DNA of 64,000 nt. Source: Hyphomicrobiales bacterium (lineage in GTDB: Bacteria; Pseudomonadota; Alphaproteobacteria; Rhizobiales; Beijerinckiaceae). The stretch's first letter is position 1; every line of letters starts with the position of its first letter. Shown one piece after another: positions 16,504 through 26,307 of the stretch. The notes beneath the pieces are model-generated. The model did not search any database. It had not been told where the DNA came from and saw only the letters and a program-made list of their open reading frames with translations. The stretch spans positions 1 to 64,000 of the forward strand of contig UCLR01000006.1 in the NCBI GenBank assembly GCA_900473415.1, read 5' to 3'. The position numbers and the translations under genes were made by a program.

Positions 16504-19500
16504 TCAGTGCGCCCCGGTCGGCTCCTGAGCAGCCAGAGCCTTGCGTCGGTTGCCGCGCAGATCCGCCAGCCAGCGCACCATCACATAGAACACCGGCGTG
16601 AAGATCAGGCCGAAGAAGGTCACGCCCAGCATGCCGGAGAACACCGCGATGCCCATGGCCTGGCGCATCTCGGCGCCGGCGCCGACCGAGACGGTCAGCG
16701 GCAGCACGCCGAGAATGAAGGCCATCGAGGTCATCAGGATCGGCCGCAGACGGGTGCGGGCGGCAGCGATGGCCGCGTCGCGGCGGTGCATGCCTTCCTC
16801 CTCCGCCTGCTTGGCGAACTCGACGATCAGGATCGCGTTCTTCGCCGCTAGGCCGACGAGCACCACCAGGCCGATATCGACCAGGATGTTGCGGTCGAGC
16901 CCGGCGTAGTTCACGCCGAACATGGCGGCGAGGATACACATCGGCACGATCAGGATGACCGAGAGCGGCAGCAGCCAGCTCTCATAGAGCGCCGCCAGCA
17001 GCAGGAAGACGAACACCACCGCGAGCCCGAAGGCGATGACCGCGGTGTTGCCGGCGAGCTTCTCCTGCAACGCGATCTCGGTCCATTCGAAGCCGAAGCC
17101 GGCCGGCAGGCGCTGCTGTGCGATCTGCTCGACCGCCGCGATGCCCTGGCCGGTCGAGAAGCCATGCGCCATCGAGAGCTGCACCTCCGCCGCCGGGTAG
17201 AGGTTGTAGCGCGGCACGCGATAGGCGCCGGTCGTGTCGTGGAACGACGCGACCGAGCCGATCGGCACCATCTCGCCATCCGCATTGCGGGTCTTGAGAT
17301 TGGCGACGTCGCGTGTGCTCAGGCGGAACGGATTGTCGGCCTGGGCCGTGACGCGGAAGGTGCGGCCGAGCAGGTTGAAGTCGTTGATATAGGCCGAGCC
17401 CATATAGACCGACAGCGTCTCGAAGATGCGCGTGATTGGCACGCCGAGCATCTCCGCCTTGGTGCGGTCGATATCGGCGTAGATCTGCGGTGTCTTGGTC
17501 GAGAACAGGGTGAAGGGCTGCTGGATGCCCTGCACCTGCCCGGCCGAGCCGGCGACGATCCAGGCCGCGCCTTCCAGCGCCGCCAGGCCACGCCCGCCGC
17601 GATCCTGCACATAGCCCTTCAGGCCGCCGCCGGTGCCGATGCCCGGAATGGCCGGCGGCTCGATCAGCAGAGTGAAGGCTTCGGAAATTCCGAACATCTG
17701 CTGACGCAGATCGTTCAGGATGCCTTGCGTGGTCAGGCCCTGCTTCTCGCGCTCCTTGAACGGTGCGAGCGTGACGAAGGCCACGCCGGCATTCGGCGCG
17801 ATGGTGAAGGTCGCGCCGTCCAGGCCGGCGAAGGCGACGGTATGCGCGACGCCGGGACGGGACAGCAGGATCTGGTTGGCCTTGTGGAGCACTGCGTCGG
17901 TGCGCTGCAGCGAGGAACCGGGCGGCAACTGGAGTACGGCGATGAAATAGCCGCGGTCGAGCTGCGGCACGAGACCGGTCGGCGTCTTGCGGATGTCGTA
18001 GACGGTCGCCGCGATCAGGCCGGAATAGATGATCAGCAGGATCACCGCGATCCGGATGAGCCGCGAGGTGACGCGCCCATAGGTGCGCGACAGCCAGTCG
18101 AAGCCGGCGTTGAAGTAGTGGAAGAACCCGCGGACCGGCGCTCCCAGCTTGTAGAAGAAGCCGTGCTGCTCATGCTCGTCGTGCTTCTTGTGCGCCTTGA
18201 GGAGCACAGCCGACATGGCCGGCGACAGTGTCAGCGAGACGAAGCAGGAGATCGCCGTCGAAGCTGCGATGGTGACCGCGAACTGCTGGTAGAAGGTGCC
18301 CTGCAGGCCGCTGATGAAGGCCGTCGGGATGAACACCGCGCAGAGCACGAGCGCGATCGCCAGCAGCGCGCCGCCGACTTCGTCCATCGTCTTGTGCGCG
18401 GCCTCCCTGGGCGTCATGCCCTCCGCCAGATAGCGTTCGACGTTCTCCACCACCACGATCGCGTCGTCGACGACGATGCCGATGGCCAGGACGAGGGCCA
18501 GCAGCGAGATCGTGTTGAACGAGATGCCGACCGCGCTCATCACCAGGAAGGTGCCGACCAGCGAGACCGGGATCGCGACGATCGGGATGATCGCGGCGCG
18601 CCAGGTCTGCAGGAACAGGATCACGACGACGACGACGAGCGCGATGGCCTCGAGCAGCGTGTGAACGACCGCGTCGACCGATTCCCCGATGAATTCGGTC
18701 GGGTTGTAGATGATGCGGTGCTCGAGCCCGGCAGGGAACTGCTTGGCCATCGTGTTCATCGTCGAGATCAGCAAGTCGGAGGTCGCGAGCGCGTTGGAGC
18801 CCGGTCGCTGGAAGACGCCGATGGCGACGGTGTTCTTGTCATCGAGATATGCGTTGGTGGTGTAGTCCTGCGAACCGAGCTCGACGCGCGCGATGTCGCG
18901 GATACGGATCGTGCCGCCATCGGCATCGGAGCGCACGACGACGTTCTCGAACTCGGTCACGTCAGTCAGGCGGCCGAGCGTGTTGACCGAGAGCTGGAAG
19001 GCGCCGTCCGACTTCGCCGGCGGCTGGTTGAGCGCGCCGGCCGCGACCTGGACGTTCGCTGCCCTGAGCGCGGCGACCACGTCACCGGCCGTCAGGTTGC
19101 GCGCGGAAATCTTGGCCGGATCGAGCCAGATGCGCATCGAGAAGTCGCGCGCGCCGAAGACCTGCACGTCGCCGACGCCGTCGACGCGGGTCAGCACGTC
19201 CTTCACATAGAGCGAGGCGTAGTTCGAGATGTATTGCGCGTCGCGCGACCCGTCCGGCGAGATCATGTTGATGACCATCAGGAAGTCGGGCGAGGCCTTG
19301 CGGACCTGGATGCCGAGCGCGCGCACGTCCTGCGGCAGGCGGGCTTCGGCCTGCGAGACGCGGTTCTGCACCAGCACCTGCGCCTGGTCGATGTCGACGC
19401 CGGCCTTGAACACGACGTTGATCGTCACCACGCCGTCGCCGGTCGACTGCGAGGAGATGTAGAGCATGTCGTCGACGCCGTTGACCTCCTGCTCGATCGG

Positions 19501-19698
19501 CGTCGCCACCGTAGCAGCGACGACCTCGGCCGAGGCGCCCGGATAGGTCGCGCGGATCGACACCGTCGGCGGCGCGATTTCGGGGTATTCGGAGATCGGC
19601 AGCGAGCGCTGCGCGATGGCGCCGGCGATGGTCAGCAGCACCGAGAGCACGGTGGCGAAGATCGGCCGATCGATGAAGAAATGGGCGAAGCGGAACAT
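16504..19698 (-). CDS. RND multidrug efflux pump, HAE1 family
   Basis: A 1064-residue AcrB/MexF-like inner-membrane pump. Helix 1 opens FFIDRPIFATVLSV, followed by SEYPEIAPPTVSI; the proton-relay aspartates are in IVVDDAIVVVENVE; and the large periplasmic porter loops fit the family length. It is the second gene of a leftward pair with the membrane fusion protein 74 bp upstream. No outer-membrane factor follows, so it must borrow a TolC-type protein encoded elsewhere. Likely substrates are amphipathic drugs or host compounds. Confidence 0.94.
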   Translation of the reverse strand: MFRFAHFFIDRPIFATVLSVLLTIAGAIAQRSLPISEYPEIAPPTVSIRATYPGASAEVVAATVATPIEQEVNGVDDMLYISSQSTGDGVVTINVVFKAGVDIDQAQVLVQNRVSQAEARLPQDVRALGIQVRKASPDFLMVINMISPDGSRDAQYISNYASLYVKDVLTRVDGVGDVQVFGARDFSMRIWLDPAKISARNLTAGDVVAALRAANVQVAAGALNQPPAKSDGAFQLSVNTLGRLTDVTEFENVVVRSDADGGTIRIRDIARVELGSQDYTTNAYLDDKNTVAIGVFQRPGSNALATSDLLISTMNTMAKQFPAGLEHRIIYNPTEFIGESVDAVVHTLLEAIALVVVVVILFLQTWRAAIIPIVAIPVSLVGTFLVMSAVGISFNTISLLALVLAIGIVVDDAIVVVENVERYLAEGMTPREAAHKTMDEVGGALLAIALVLCAVFIPTAFISGLQGTFYQQFAVTIAASTAISCFVSLTLSPAMSAVLLKAHKKHDEHEQHGFFYKLGAPVRGFFHYFNAGFDWLSRTYGRVTSRLIRIAVILLIIYSGLIAATVYDIRKTPTGLVPQLDRGYFIAVLQLPPGSSLQRTDAVLHKANQILLSRPGVAHTVAFAGLDGATFTIAPNAGVAFVTLAPFKEREKQGLTTQGILNDLRQQMFGISEAFTLLIEPPAIPGIGTGGGLKGYVQDRGGRGLAALEGAAWIVAGSAGQVQGIQQPFTLFSTKTPQIYADIDRTKAEMLGVPITRIFETLSVYMGSAYINDFNLLGRTFRVTAQADNPFRLSTRDVANLKTRNADGEMVPIGSVASFHDTTGAYRVPRYNLYPAAEVQLSMAHGFSTGQGIAAVEQIAQQRLPAGFGFEWTEIALQEKLAGNTAVIAFGLAVVFVFLLLAALYESWLLPLSVILIVPMCILAAMFGVNYAGLDRNILVDIGLVVLVGLAAKNAILIVEFAKQAEEEGMHRRDAAIAAARTRLRPILMTSMAFILGVLPLTVSVGAGAEMRQAMGIAVFSGMLGVTFFGLIFTPVFYVMVRWLADLRGNRRKALAAQEPTGAH

Positions 19699-19772
19699 GG
19701 AGAGGTCCTGTCCGGAAAAGGCGGGCGGGCGCCATCAGGGGCGCCCGTGTTTCGGCAGCGGTGTCGAGCCGC

Positions 19773-20927
19773 TCAGTTCGTCGTCGCGACCTTGATCTCG
19801 CCGGGCTGAGGTGTGACCACCACGCCCGGCCGGACCATCGGATTGGCGTTGCCGCCGACGATGACCTTGTCCTCCGCCGTCAGGCCGGAGCGGATCACGC
19901 GCAGCCCCTCGCTGATCGGCCCGAGCACAACCGGCTTCGGCACCACCTTGTTCTCGGGGCCAATGGTCAGCACGATCTTGTTGGCCTGGTCCGAGGCGAT
20001 GACGGTGTCGGGCACCAGCAGCGCGTCGCCCTCGCCGGCGAAGAGGCGCAGGCGGCCGAAGACGCCCGGCGTCAGGAACTGGTCCTTGTTCGTGAACACG
20101 GCGCGGCCGCGGATCGTGGCCGAGCGTGCGTTCAGGGCGTTGTCGATGAAGTTCACTTTGCCGCGACGGCCCCACTTGGCTTCGTCGGAGAGGCGGACCT
20201 CGACCGGCGTGCCGGCTTCATGCGTCGAGTTCTCGCGCAGATCCGCCATGCGGGTGTAGCGCAGGAAGTCGGCTTCCGAGACGTCGAAGGTGAAGTAGAT
20301 CGGATCGACCGCCACGATCGTGGTCAGGAGCGTCGCGCCGGACTGTCCGCCGGCGATCAGGTTGCCCTGGTCGACGCGGCGGTTCGAGATGCGGCCGGAG
20401 AGCGGAGCGCGCACCTCGGTCCATTCGAGGTTGAGCTCGGCGTTCTTCAGATTCGCTTCGGCGCCCTGCTGGCTGCCGACGGCGCTGTTCAAATTGGCGC
20501 GGCGCTGGTCGACGTCCCGCGCCGTGATGGTGCGGTTCTGGGTCAGGCCCTCGGCGCGATCGACCTCGTTGCGGGCGAGCTCCACCTGGGCCTTGGCGCG
20601 GACGACCTCGGCGCGCGCCACATCGACGGCGAGCTGGTAGGGCCGCTGGTCGATGGTGAAGAGCAGGTCGCCCTTCTGGACGAGCGAGCCGTCCTGGAAG
20701 TGCACGCTCTCGATGAAGCCCGAGACGCGGGCGCGGACCTCGACCTGCTCGCTGGCTTCGAAGCGGCCGGTATATTCGTCCCAGTTCGTGATACGCTTGG
20801 TCAGCGGGGTCGCGACCTGGACCGGCGGGGCCGGCGGCGCGCCCTGGGCGGCGGCATCGAAAGCGGTAAGGCCGGTCGACGCGAAAACGGCGGTGAGCAC
20901 CACGCCGACAAAACGGCTGCGTGACAT
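19773..20927 (-). CDS. RND efflux membrane fusion protein (periplasmic adaptor)
   Basis: A 384-residue adaptor of the AcrA/MexE type linking the inner-membrane pump to an outer-membrane channel. Residues 1-28 are a signal peptide ending AAAQ. The lipoyl domain VRARVSGFIESVHFQDGSLV, the alpha-hairpin (AEVVRAKAQVELARNEVDRAE) and the beta-barrel are all visible. ATG 20927 is selected, with GGAG upstream; no lipobox cysteine is present, so it is a soluble periplasmic form. A small hairpin (19726-19747) separates it from the pump gene and could stabilise the mRNA. Confidence 0.93.
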   Translation of the reverse strand: MSRSRFVGVVLTAVFASTGLTAFDAAAQGAPPAPPVQVATPLTKRITNWDEYTGRFEASEQVEVRARVSGFIESVHFQDGSLVQKGDLLFTIDQRPYQLAVDVARAEVVRAKAQVELARNEVDRAEGLTQNRTITARDVDQRRANLNSAVGSQQGAEANLKNAELNLEWTEVRAPLSGRISNRRVDQGNLIAGGQSGATLLTTIVAVDPIYFTFDVSEADFLRYTRMADLRENSTHEAGTPVEVRLSDEAKWGRRGKVNFIDNALNARSATIRGRAVFTNKDQFLTPGVFGRLRLFAGEGDALLVPDTVIASDQANKIVLTIGPENKVVPKPVVLGPISEGLRVIRSGLTAEDKVIVGGNANPMVRPGVVVTPQPGEIKVATTN

Positions 20928-21228
20928 GACGGAACTCCGAGTGAACGGGCCGGGCGCCAAAGATGACGACTTTGCGGCCTCGGGCGCAAGCAAGAAGGGT
21001 TGGTGAGTGACGAATGTCAAGAACTATCAGCCGTCAAAATATGCGATCCGGCATCGAATAAGGCATCGTATCGTCATAGGGTTGCAGGAGCGCAACGCAA
21101 CTGCGGCAAAAAGGGCCTCGGTCATTGTGCGCTGCGGCGAGCGACTGCGCCAGCGATGACCGCGCCCCTTGCCGCCCGCCCGCTGACATCGTAACGCGTA
21201 CCAGACCATCGCAGCCGGAAGACCACAG
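20928..21228. other. Intergenic region between RND operon and gatB
   Basis: 301 bases with no gene I can support. It must hold the promoters for both divergent units. TTGACA reads leftward at 21015-21020, a good -35 for the efflux pair, though no good -10 follows at 17 bases. GGCATCG occurs twice 12 bp apart near 21050, and GTTGC/GCAAC form a small dyad near 21080. No regulator gene is adjacent. Confidence 0.4.
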
Positions 21229-22710
21229 ATGAACGCGCATGCCCGCCCCGCCGACCCGAAGAAGCTGATCAAGGGCGCGACCGGAGACTGGGAAGTGGTG
21301 ATCGGCATGGAGATCCATGCCCAGGTCACCTCCAACGCCAAGCTGTTCTCGGGCGCCTCGACGGGCTTCGGCGCCGAGCCGAACGAGCATGTCAGCCTCG
21401 TCGACGCTGCCATGCCCGGCATGTTGCCGGTCATCAACGCCGAATGCGTCCGCCAGGCGGTGCGCACGGGCTTGGGCCTCAATGCGCAGATCAACAATCG
21501 TTCGGTCTTCGACCGCAAGAACTATTTCTATCCCGATCTGCCCCAGGGCTACCAGATCAGCCAGTACAAGAGCCCGATCGTGGGCGAGGGCGAGATCGTG
21601 GTCGATCTGTCGCCGACCGAGCAGATCACCGTCGGCATCGAGCGCCTCCATCTGGAGCAGGACGCCGGCAAGTCGATTCACGACCAGCATCCGACGATGA
21701 GCTTCGTCGACCTGAACCGCTCCGGCGTCGCGCTGATGGAGATCGTCTCCAAGCCCGACCTGCGCTCGGCCGACGAGGCGAAGGCCTATGTCTCGAAGCT
21801 GCGCACCATCCTGCGCTATCTCGGCACCTGCGACGGCGACATGGAGAAGGGCAATCTGCGAGCCGACGTGAACGTCTCGGTGCGCAAGCCCGGCGACGCC
21901 CTTGGCACGCGCTGCGAGATCAAGAACGTCAACTCGATCCGCTTCATCGGCCAGGCGGTCGAGACCGAGGCGCGCCGCCAGATCGGCATCATCGAGGACG
22001 GCGGCACCATTGACCAGGAAACCCGCCTCTACGACCCCGGCAAGGGCGAGACGCGCTCGATGCGCTCCAAGGAAGAGGCGCATGACTACCGCTACTTCCC
22101 CGATCCCGACCTGCTGCCGCTCGAATTCGACGATGCCTTCGTCGAGAGCCTGAAGGGCGCGCTGCCGGAGCTGCCGGACGCCAAGAAGGCCCGCTTCATC
22201 GCCGAATACGGGCTCTCGCCCTATGACGCCTCGGTGCTCGTCGCCGAGCGCGAGCAGGCCGATTATTTCGAGCAGGTCGCCAAGGGCCGTGACGGCAAGG
22301 CCGCCGCCAACTGGGTCATCAACGAACTCTTCGGCCGCCTCAACAAGGAAGGCCAGGACGTCACGACCTCGCCCGTCTCCGCTGCCCAGCTCGGCGGGCT
22401 GGTCGACCTGATCGGCGAGGGCGTCATCTCCGGCAAGATCGCCAAGGACCTCTTCGAGATCCTCTGGACCGAAGGCGGCGACCCGCGCGAGATCGTCGAG
22501 GCCCGCGGCATGAAGCAGGTCACAGACACCGGCGCCATCGAGAAGGCCGTCGACGAGATCATCGCGGCGAACCCCGACAAGGTCGAGCAGGTCAAGGCCA
22601 AGCCCACCATGCTCGGCTGGTTCGTCGGGCAGGCGATGAAGGCCTCGGGCGGCAAGGCCAATCCTCAGGCCCTCAACGAAATCCTGAAGAAGAAACTCGG
22701 CATCGAGTGA
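21229..22710 (+). CDS. gatB: Asp/Glu-tRNA amidotransferase subunit B
   Basis: The 493-residue kinase and tRNA-binding subunit of GatCAB. The N-terminal cradle domain has [11 protein letters not shown], then [25 protein letters not shown] and [14 protein letters not shown], all diagnostic. The C-terminal YqeY-like helical tail domain runs from [13 protein letters not shown] to LKKKLGIE. It is separate from gatCA but followed closely by two acetyltransferase genes, with which it may share a transcript. Confidence 0.97.
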   Translation: MNAHARPADPKKLIKGATGDWEVVIGMEIHAQVTSNAKLFSGASTGFGAEPNEHVSLVDAAMPGMLPVINAECVRQAVRTGLGLNAQINNRSVFDRKNYFYPDLPQGYQISQYKSPIVGEGEIVVDLSPTEQITVGIERLHLEQDAGKSIHDQHPTMSFVDLNRSGVALMEIVSKPDLRSADEAKAYVSKLRTILRYLGTCDGDMEKGNLRADVNVSVRKPGDALGTRCEIKNVNSIRFIGQAVETEARRQIGIIEDGGTIDQETRLYDPGKGETRSMRSKEEAHDYRYFPDPDLLPLEFDDAFVESLKGALPELPDAKKARFIAEYGLSPYDASVLVAEREQADYFEQVAKGRDGKAAANWVINELFGRLNKEGQDVTTSPVSAAQLGGLVDLIGEGVISGKIAKDLFEILWTEGGDPREIVEARGMKQVTDTGAIEKAVDEIIAANPDKVEQVKAKPTMLGWFVGQAMKASGGKANPQALNEILKKKLGIE

Positions 22711-22714
22711 GCAT

Positions 22715-23221
22715 GTGACCCCGGCCGATCTCGTCATCCGCGACGCCGAAGCCGCCGATGTGCCGGCGGTCAGGGCTTTGCTGGTCGAGACCTGGCACGA
22801 TGCCTATGACGGCATCTACGGCTGGCAGCGCGTCGCCGAGATCACCAATGCCTGGCACTCGCCGGAGAATCTGCGCAGCCAGCTTGGTCGCGACGAGGGC
22901 GTCTTCCTCGTCGCCGAGATCGGCAAGGAAATCGTTGCCACGGCTTCCGCCCGGCCGGAGCGCGACGGCGCTGCCCTGCTGACGCGGCTCTATGTCCTGC
23001 CGGCCTGGCAGGGCGTCGGCATCGGCCGCACCCTGTTGCAGGTGGCGCTGGCCTGCTTCCCGAAGGCGCCGGTGGCCCGGCTCGAGGTCGAGAGCCAGAA
23101 CGAGCTCGCCATCGCCTTTTACGAGCGCATGGGCTTCTTCTTGCAGCGTCAGGCCCGCTTCGACGGGCGCGACGACACGCCCAACACGCTGCTCATGGCG
23201 AAGCGCCTCTTCGTCGAATGA
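22715..23221 (+). CDS. GNAT family N-acetyltransferase
   Basis: A 168-residue acetyltransferase. It starts with GTG 22715, five bases after the gatB stop. The acetyl-CoA loop is visible as LYVLPAWQGVGIGRTLL and the C-terminal motif as NELAIAFYERMGFF. The substrate is unknown. It overlaps the next GNAT gene by four bases (ATGA), so the two paralogous acetyltransferases are translationally coupled. Confidence 0.88.
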   Translation: MTPADLVIRDAEAADVPAVRALLVETWHDAYDGIYGWQRVAEITNAWHSPENLRSQLGRDEGVFLVAEIGKEIVATASARPERDGAALLTRLYVLPAWQGVGIGRTLLQVALACFPKAPVARLEVESQNELAIAFYERMGFFLQRQARFDGRDDTPNTLLMAKRLFVE

Positions 23222-23742
23222 GCCTGCCCGAGCCGAAGGCCCAGACCATGACCCGCAAAGCCGTTGCCCCCGCCGAGATCGCGATCCGCCGCGCCCGTGC
23301 CGAGGATGTCGCGCGCATCGCCGAACTCATCATGCTGGGCGCCGCGACGCAGACCATGACGCCTAAGGAGATCAACGCCGAGGCGCAGCATCCAGGCTAC
23401 GCCGAGGCCTTCGCCGCGATCGATGGGAGCCCTGCCAATGCGCTCTTCGTCGCCGAGCGGGCAGGCGCGGTCGTCGGCACCTTCCAGGTCACGCTGATCC
23501 CGGGCCTCGCTGCGCGCGGGCGCAAGCGCGCCAAGATCGAAAGTGTCCATGTCGCGCCGGAGTGCCGCAGCCTCGGCATCGGCGGGCTGATGATCAGGTA
23601 CGCGCTCGCCTTCGCGGATAGGGAGGGTGTCGGCCTGGTCGAGCTCACCTCGAACAAGAGCCGCGTGGACGCACACCGCTTCTATCGCAATCTCGGCTTC
23701 GACCAGAGCCACGAGGGCTTCAAGAAGGCGCTCGACGGCTGA
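23218..23742 (+). CDS. GNAT family N-acetyltransferase
   Basis: A 174-residue acetyltransferase coupled to the previous one. The acetyl-CoA motif reads VHVAPECRSLGIGGLMI, and the end has AHRFYRNLGF. ELTSNKSR before the last motif is a common GNAT pattern. The N-terminus (MSLPEPKAQTMTRKA) has an alternative start at the second methionine. The pair is not a simple recent duplication, since the domains differ clearly in sequence. Confidence 0.88.
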   Translation: MSLPEPKAQTMTRKAVAPAEIAIRRARAEDVARIAELIMLGAATQTMTPKEINAEAQHPGYAEAFAAIDGSPANALFVAERAGAVVGTFQVTLIPGLAARGRKRAKIESVHVAPECRSLGIGGLMIRYALAFADREGVGLVELTSNKSRVDAHRFYRNLGFDQSHEGFKKALDG

Positions 23743-23858
23743 GGCGCGTGCGCGGCAGCGGCATGGCGCGGCCTCGCCTGAGACAGGGCGCAGCCCTTCC
23801 GGCGACGTGGATCGCCCTTTAAGTCTGTGGCGAACCGCCAATCCGCGAGGAGAACGCA

Positions 23859-24566
23859 ATGTCCCAGGTGCCCGCCAAGCCGATCGACCTCTACTACTGG
23901 CCGACGCCGAACGGCTTCAAGATCACCATCATGCTCGAGGAATGCGGGCTGCCTTACACCATCGTGCCGGTGAACATCGGCAAGGGCGACCAGTTCAAGC
24001 CGGAATTCCTCGCCATCTCGCCGAACAACCGCATGCCGGCGATCGTCGATCCCGACGGTCCGGACGGCAAGCCGATCTCGGTCTTCGAATCCGGCGCGAT
24101 CCTGCAATATCTCGGCAGGAAGACCGGCAAGTTCTATCCTCAGGACGAGCGCGGCCGCGTCGAAGTTGACGAATGGCTGTTCTGGCAGATGGGTGGCTTC
24201 GGCCCGATGCTCGGCCAGACCCATCACTTCCGCATCTATGCGCCCGAGCCGGTGCCCTATGCCATCGAGCGCTACACCAACGAGGCCAACCGCCTCTACG
24301 GCGTGCTGAACAAGCGCCTCGAAGGCCGCGACTACATCTGCGGCGACTACTCCATCGCCGACATGGCCTGCATCGGCTGGGCTCGCGGCTGGGAGCGGCA
24401 GGGGCAGGACATCGCGCAATTCCCGCATGTCGGCCGCTGGCTTCAGACCATGTTGGCCCGTCCGGCCGTCCAGCGCGGTATCAAGGTTGGCGAGGAGCTG
24501 CGTAACCCTGCCGGCATCAGCACGCCCGAGGAGAAGGCGATCCTGTTCGGCCAGAAGGCGCGCTGA
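23859..24566 (+). CDS. Glutathione S-transferase, nu-class-like (YfcG/YghU type)
   Basis: A 235-residue cytosolic thioredoxin-fold transferase. The N-terminal domain carries YYWPTPNGFKITIMLEE (TPNG is the nu-class signature), RMPAIVD and SVFESGAILQYL; the helical C-terminal domain has RPAVQRGIKVGEE. These enzymes often act as disulfide-bond reductases or peroxidases with glutathione. GAGGAG is ideally placed before ATG. A close paralogue lies at 50137. Confidence 0.92.
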   Translation: MSQVPAKPIDLYYWPTPNGFKITIMLEECGLPYTIVPVNIGKGDQFKPEFLAISPNNRMPAIVDPDGPDGKPISVFESGAILQYLGRKTGKFYPQDERGRVEVDEWLFWQMGGFGPMLGQTHHFRIYAPEPVPYAIERYTNEANRLYGVLNKRLEGRDYICGDYSIADMACIGWARGWERQGQDIAQFPHVGRWLQTMLARPAVQRGIKVGEELRNPAGISTPEEKAILFGQKAR

Positions 24567-24583
24567 TCGCCGGGCGGTTGGCC

Positions 24584-24684
24584 GTCATTCTCGGGCGGTG
24601 CGATGCGGCGACCCGAGAATCTCGTGCAGTATCGAGCGGCGAGCCCTTCCGGCCCGAGATGCTCGGGGCAGGCCCGAGCATGAC
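24584..24684 (+). repeat. 101-bp mosaic palindromic repeat, copy 2
   Basis: Begins GTCATTCTCGGGCGGTGCG and ends GGCCCGAGCATGAC, matching the reverse complement of 16336-16437 over its ends and first 40 bases. It contains CTCGGG..CCCGAG pairs that fold into two hairpins. It sits between a rightward GST gene and a leftward DUF2147 gene and may act as their shared mRNA end. Confidence 0.8.
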
Positions 24685-24701
24685 GCCCTATGACCGGCGG
24701 C

Positions 24702-25088
24702 TCAGTTCGTCCGCGCCCACGTCACAGAGCGGCAGATCAGCCCGCCCAAGATGCAGCCCGCGGTCGTCAGTGTATCGCCGGAGAGCGTCATCGTGCCGGA
24801 ATAGGTCTTGCCGTCCTCCGGGTTGAAGGCGCTGCCGCTCCACTTGTTCGCGCCGTTGGGCTTCATGTCGTAAAATATGCGCTGGCCGAGCTTGGCGGGG
24901 CCGTTTGGGTCCCGGAGCCAGGAGATCGTGCCGCACAGCGCCTCGCCGCATTTGGCGAAGCGGACGCGTGAGGCACCTGTGTCGCGCTGCCAGGTCCCGG
25001 TCACTTCCTGCGCGTCCGCCGTCGCGATGCCGGCCAGCATGGCCAGCGCGGCCAGGCTCGCAGAGCCTGATCCGTTTCCGTAGCGCAT
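24702..25088 (-). CDS. DUF2147 family secreted protein
   Basis: A 128-residue exported protein. Residues 1-27 are a signal peptide ending ADAQ. The mature domain has GTWQRDTG, two cysteines in KCGEALCGTISW, then LGQRIFYDM, WSGSAFNPEDGKTYSGTM and a final CILGGLICRSVTWAR, matching the DUF2147 beta-sandwich family whose role is not known. GGGAGG lies upstream of ATG 25088, and a perfect 8-bp dyad is 34 bp upstream. Confidence 0.88.
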   Translation of the reverse strand: MRYGNGSGSASLAALAMLAGIATADAQEVTGTWQRDTGASRVRFAKCGEALCGTISWLRDPNGPAKLGQRIFYDMKPNGANKWSGSAFNPEDGKTYSGTMTLSGDTLTTAGCILGGLICRSVTWARTN

Positions 25089-25121
25089 CCGATCCTCCCT
25101 TGTCTCGACCAGCTATGCTGC

Positions 25122-25141
25122 ATGGTTCAGATGTGAACCAT
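25122..25141. promoter_or_regulatory. Perfect 8-bp dyad upstream of DUF2147 gene
   Basis: ATGGTTCA and TGAACCAT with a four-base spacer, giving a 20-bp palindrome-like site 34 bp upstream of the DUF2147 start. Size and position fit an operator. No regulator gene adjoins it. Confidence 0.5.
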
Positions 25142-25256
25142 ATCGGCGTTCGGAGGCCCTTCCAAGCCGTCCCGAGGAAAGGAGGTTTTGCGCGTTCCGC
25201 TGGGTAAGGTGAATCCAGTGTCAATGCAAAGTCTTGGTAACCCTGTTCACTGCCTT

Positions 25257-25282
25257 GAAATCGCTCGATATTCGGCGATTTC
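25257..25282. promoter_or_regulatory. Inverted repeat in the DUF2147 / Sel1-type gap
   Basis: GAAATCGC and GCGATTTC with a 10-base spacer. It has no T-run, so it is more likely a binding site or leader hairpin than a terminator. Confidence 0.4.
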
Positions 25283-25443
25283 GAGATGAACGATTCGTTG
25301 TCTTAATCATCTAATCATGTCTCGTTGAGACTCGATTCATCGCGAATTTTAGCGACGCCTTCAGTCGCGGACGCCCAGTCTCGCCCCATCAGGCCGGCCT
25401 TGGAATGGCTGGCCGCACAGGACAGACGCAGGGGGATTTCAAG

Positions 25444-25713
25444 ATGGCACGCATGGAGATGAGCGCGGTTCCGGCTTCGCTGGTGGTTCCGATGGAGGCT
25501 TCGGCCGAGGCCTATTATGAGCTGGGCCTGATGCACGCTTCGGGACGTGCCGGGACGGTCGATCTGGTCGCCGCGCAGAAGTGGTTCAATGTCGCTCAGG
25601 CCCGCGGCTGCGCCCGGGCGGCGGCGCATCGGCAGGAGCTGGCGCTGGAGATGAGCCGCGACCAGATCGCCGAGGCTCTGCGCGAGGCCCGCACCTTCCT
25701 GACCCGGCACTGA
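25444..25713 (+). CDS. Small Sel1-repeat-like protein
   Basis: An 89-residue soluble helical protein. AYYELGLMHASGRAG and LVAAQKWFNVAQARGC form one Sel1-type TPR-like repeat, followed by a second degenerate helical pair ending EARTFL. ATG 25444 is preferred over an upstream ATG at 25405. A single repeat unit would serve protein contacts; no partner can be named. It lies upstream of ndk, separated by a palindrome and a promoter. Confidence 0.75.
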   Translation: MARMEMSAVPASLVVPMEASAEAYYELGLMHASGRAGTVDLVAAQKWFNVAQARGCARAAAHRQELALEMSRDQIAEALREARTFLTRH

Positions 25714-25727
25714 AAGCTCGTTATCCG

Positions 25728-25771
25728 GCTTCGTTTTTCCCGAAAACGCGGTCGACTTTTCGGGCTGAAGC
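25728..25771. repeat. Palindromic element before ndk
   Basis: CCCGAAAA and TTTTCGGG around a 10-base spacer, flanked by GCTTC and GAAGC. The AAAA..TTTTCGG core resembles the palindromes near eno and queF. It starts 15 bases after the Sel1-type gene stop and may end that transcript. Confidence 0.55.
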
Positions 25772-25785
25772 GTTGGCCCCGAGCC

Positions 25786-25814
25786 TTGTGGGGCGGGGAG
25801 GTGGCCGCTATAAG
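25786..25814 (+). promoter_or_regulatory. Sigma-70-type promoter for ndk
   Basis: TTGTGG and TATAAG with a 17-base spacer, 41 bp upstream of the ndk start codon. Spacing and position are good. Confidence 0.55.
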
Positions 25815-25855
25815 CGCGCCACCTTTCCTGACCGAACCCTATCAAGGATCATTCG

Positions 25856-26278
<423 letters not shown>

Positions 26279-26307
26279 TTTCAGCCGCAGGCTCTGCTGA
26301 AAAGCAG

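Larger units (their letters stand above)
25089..25443. other. Gene-free region with two dyads
   Basis: 355 bases, more AT-rich than the genes around it, with no gene I can support. It holds the 25122-25141 dyad next to the DUF2147 promoter, the 25257-25282 dyad in the middle, and a small GTCTC/GAGAC hairpin at 25319-25331 upstream of the Sel1-type gene. It probably contains divergent promoters. Confidence 0.5.

Noticed and set aside
17164..19809. Long open frame antisense to the RND pump
   Set aside because: It is a shadow of the pump codons: composition is dominated by Arg, Asp and His with no recognisable domain.
16504..20927. RND pair as a complete tripartite operon
   Set aside because: No outer-membrane factor and no TetR gene sits next to the pair, so I only call the two genes seen.
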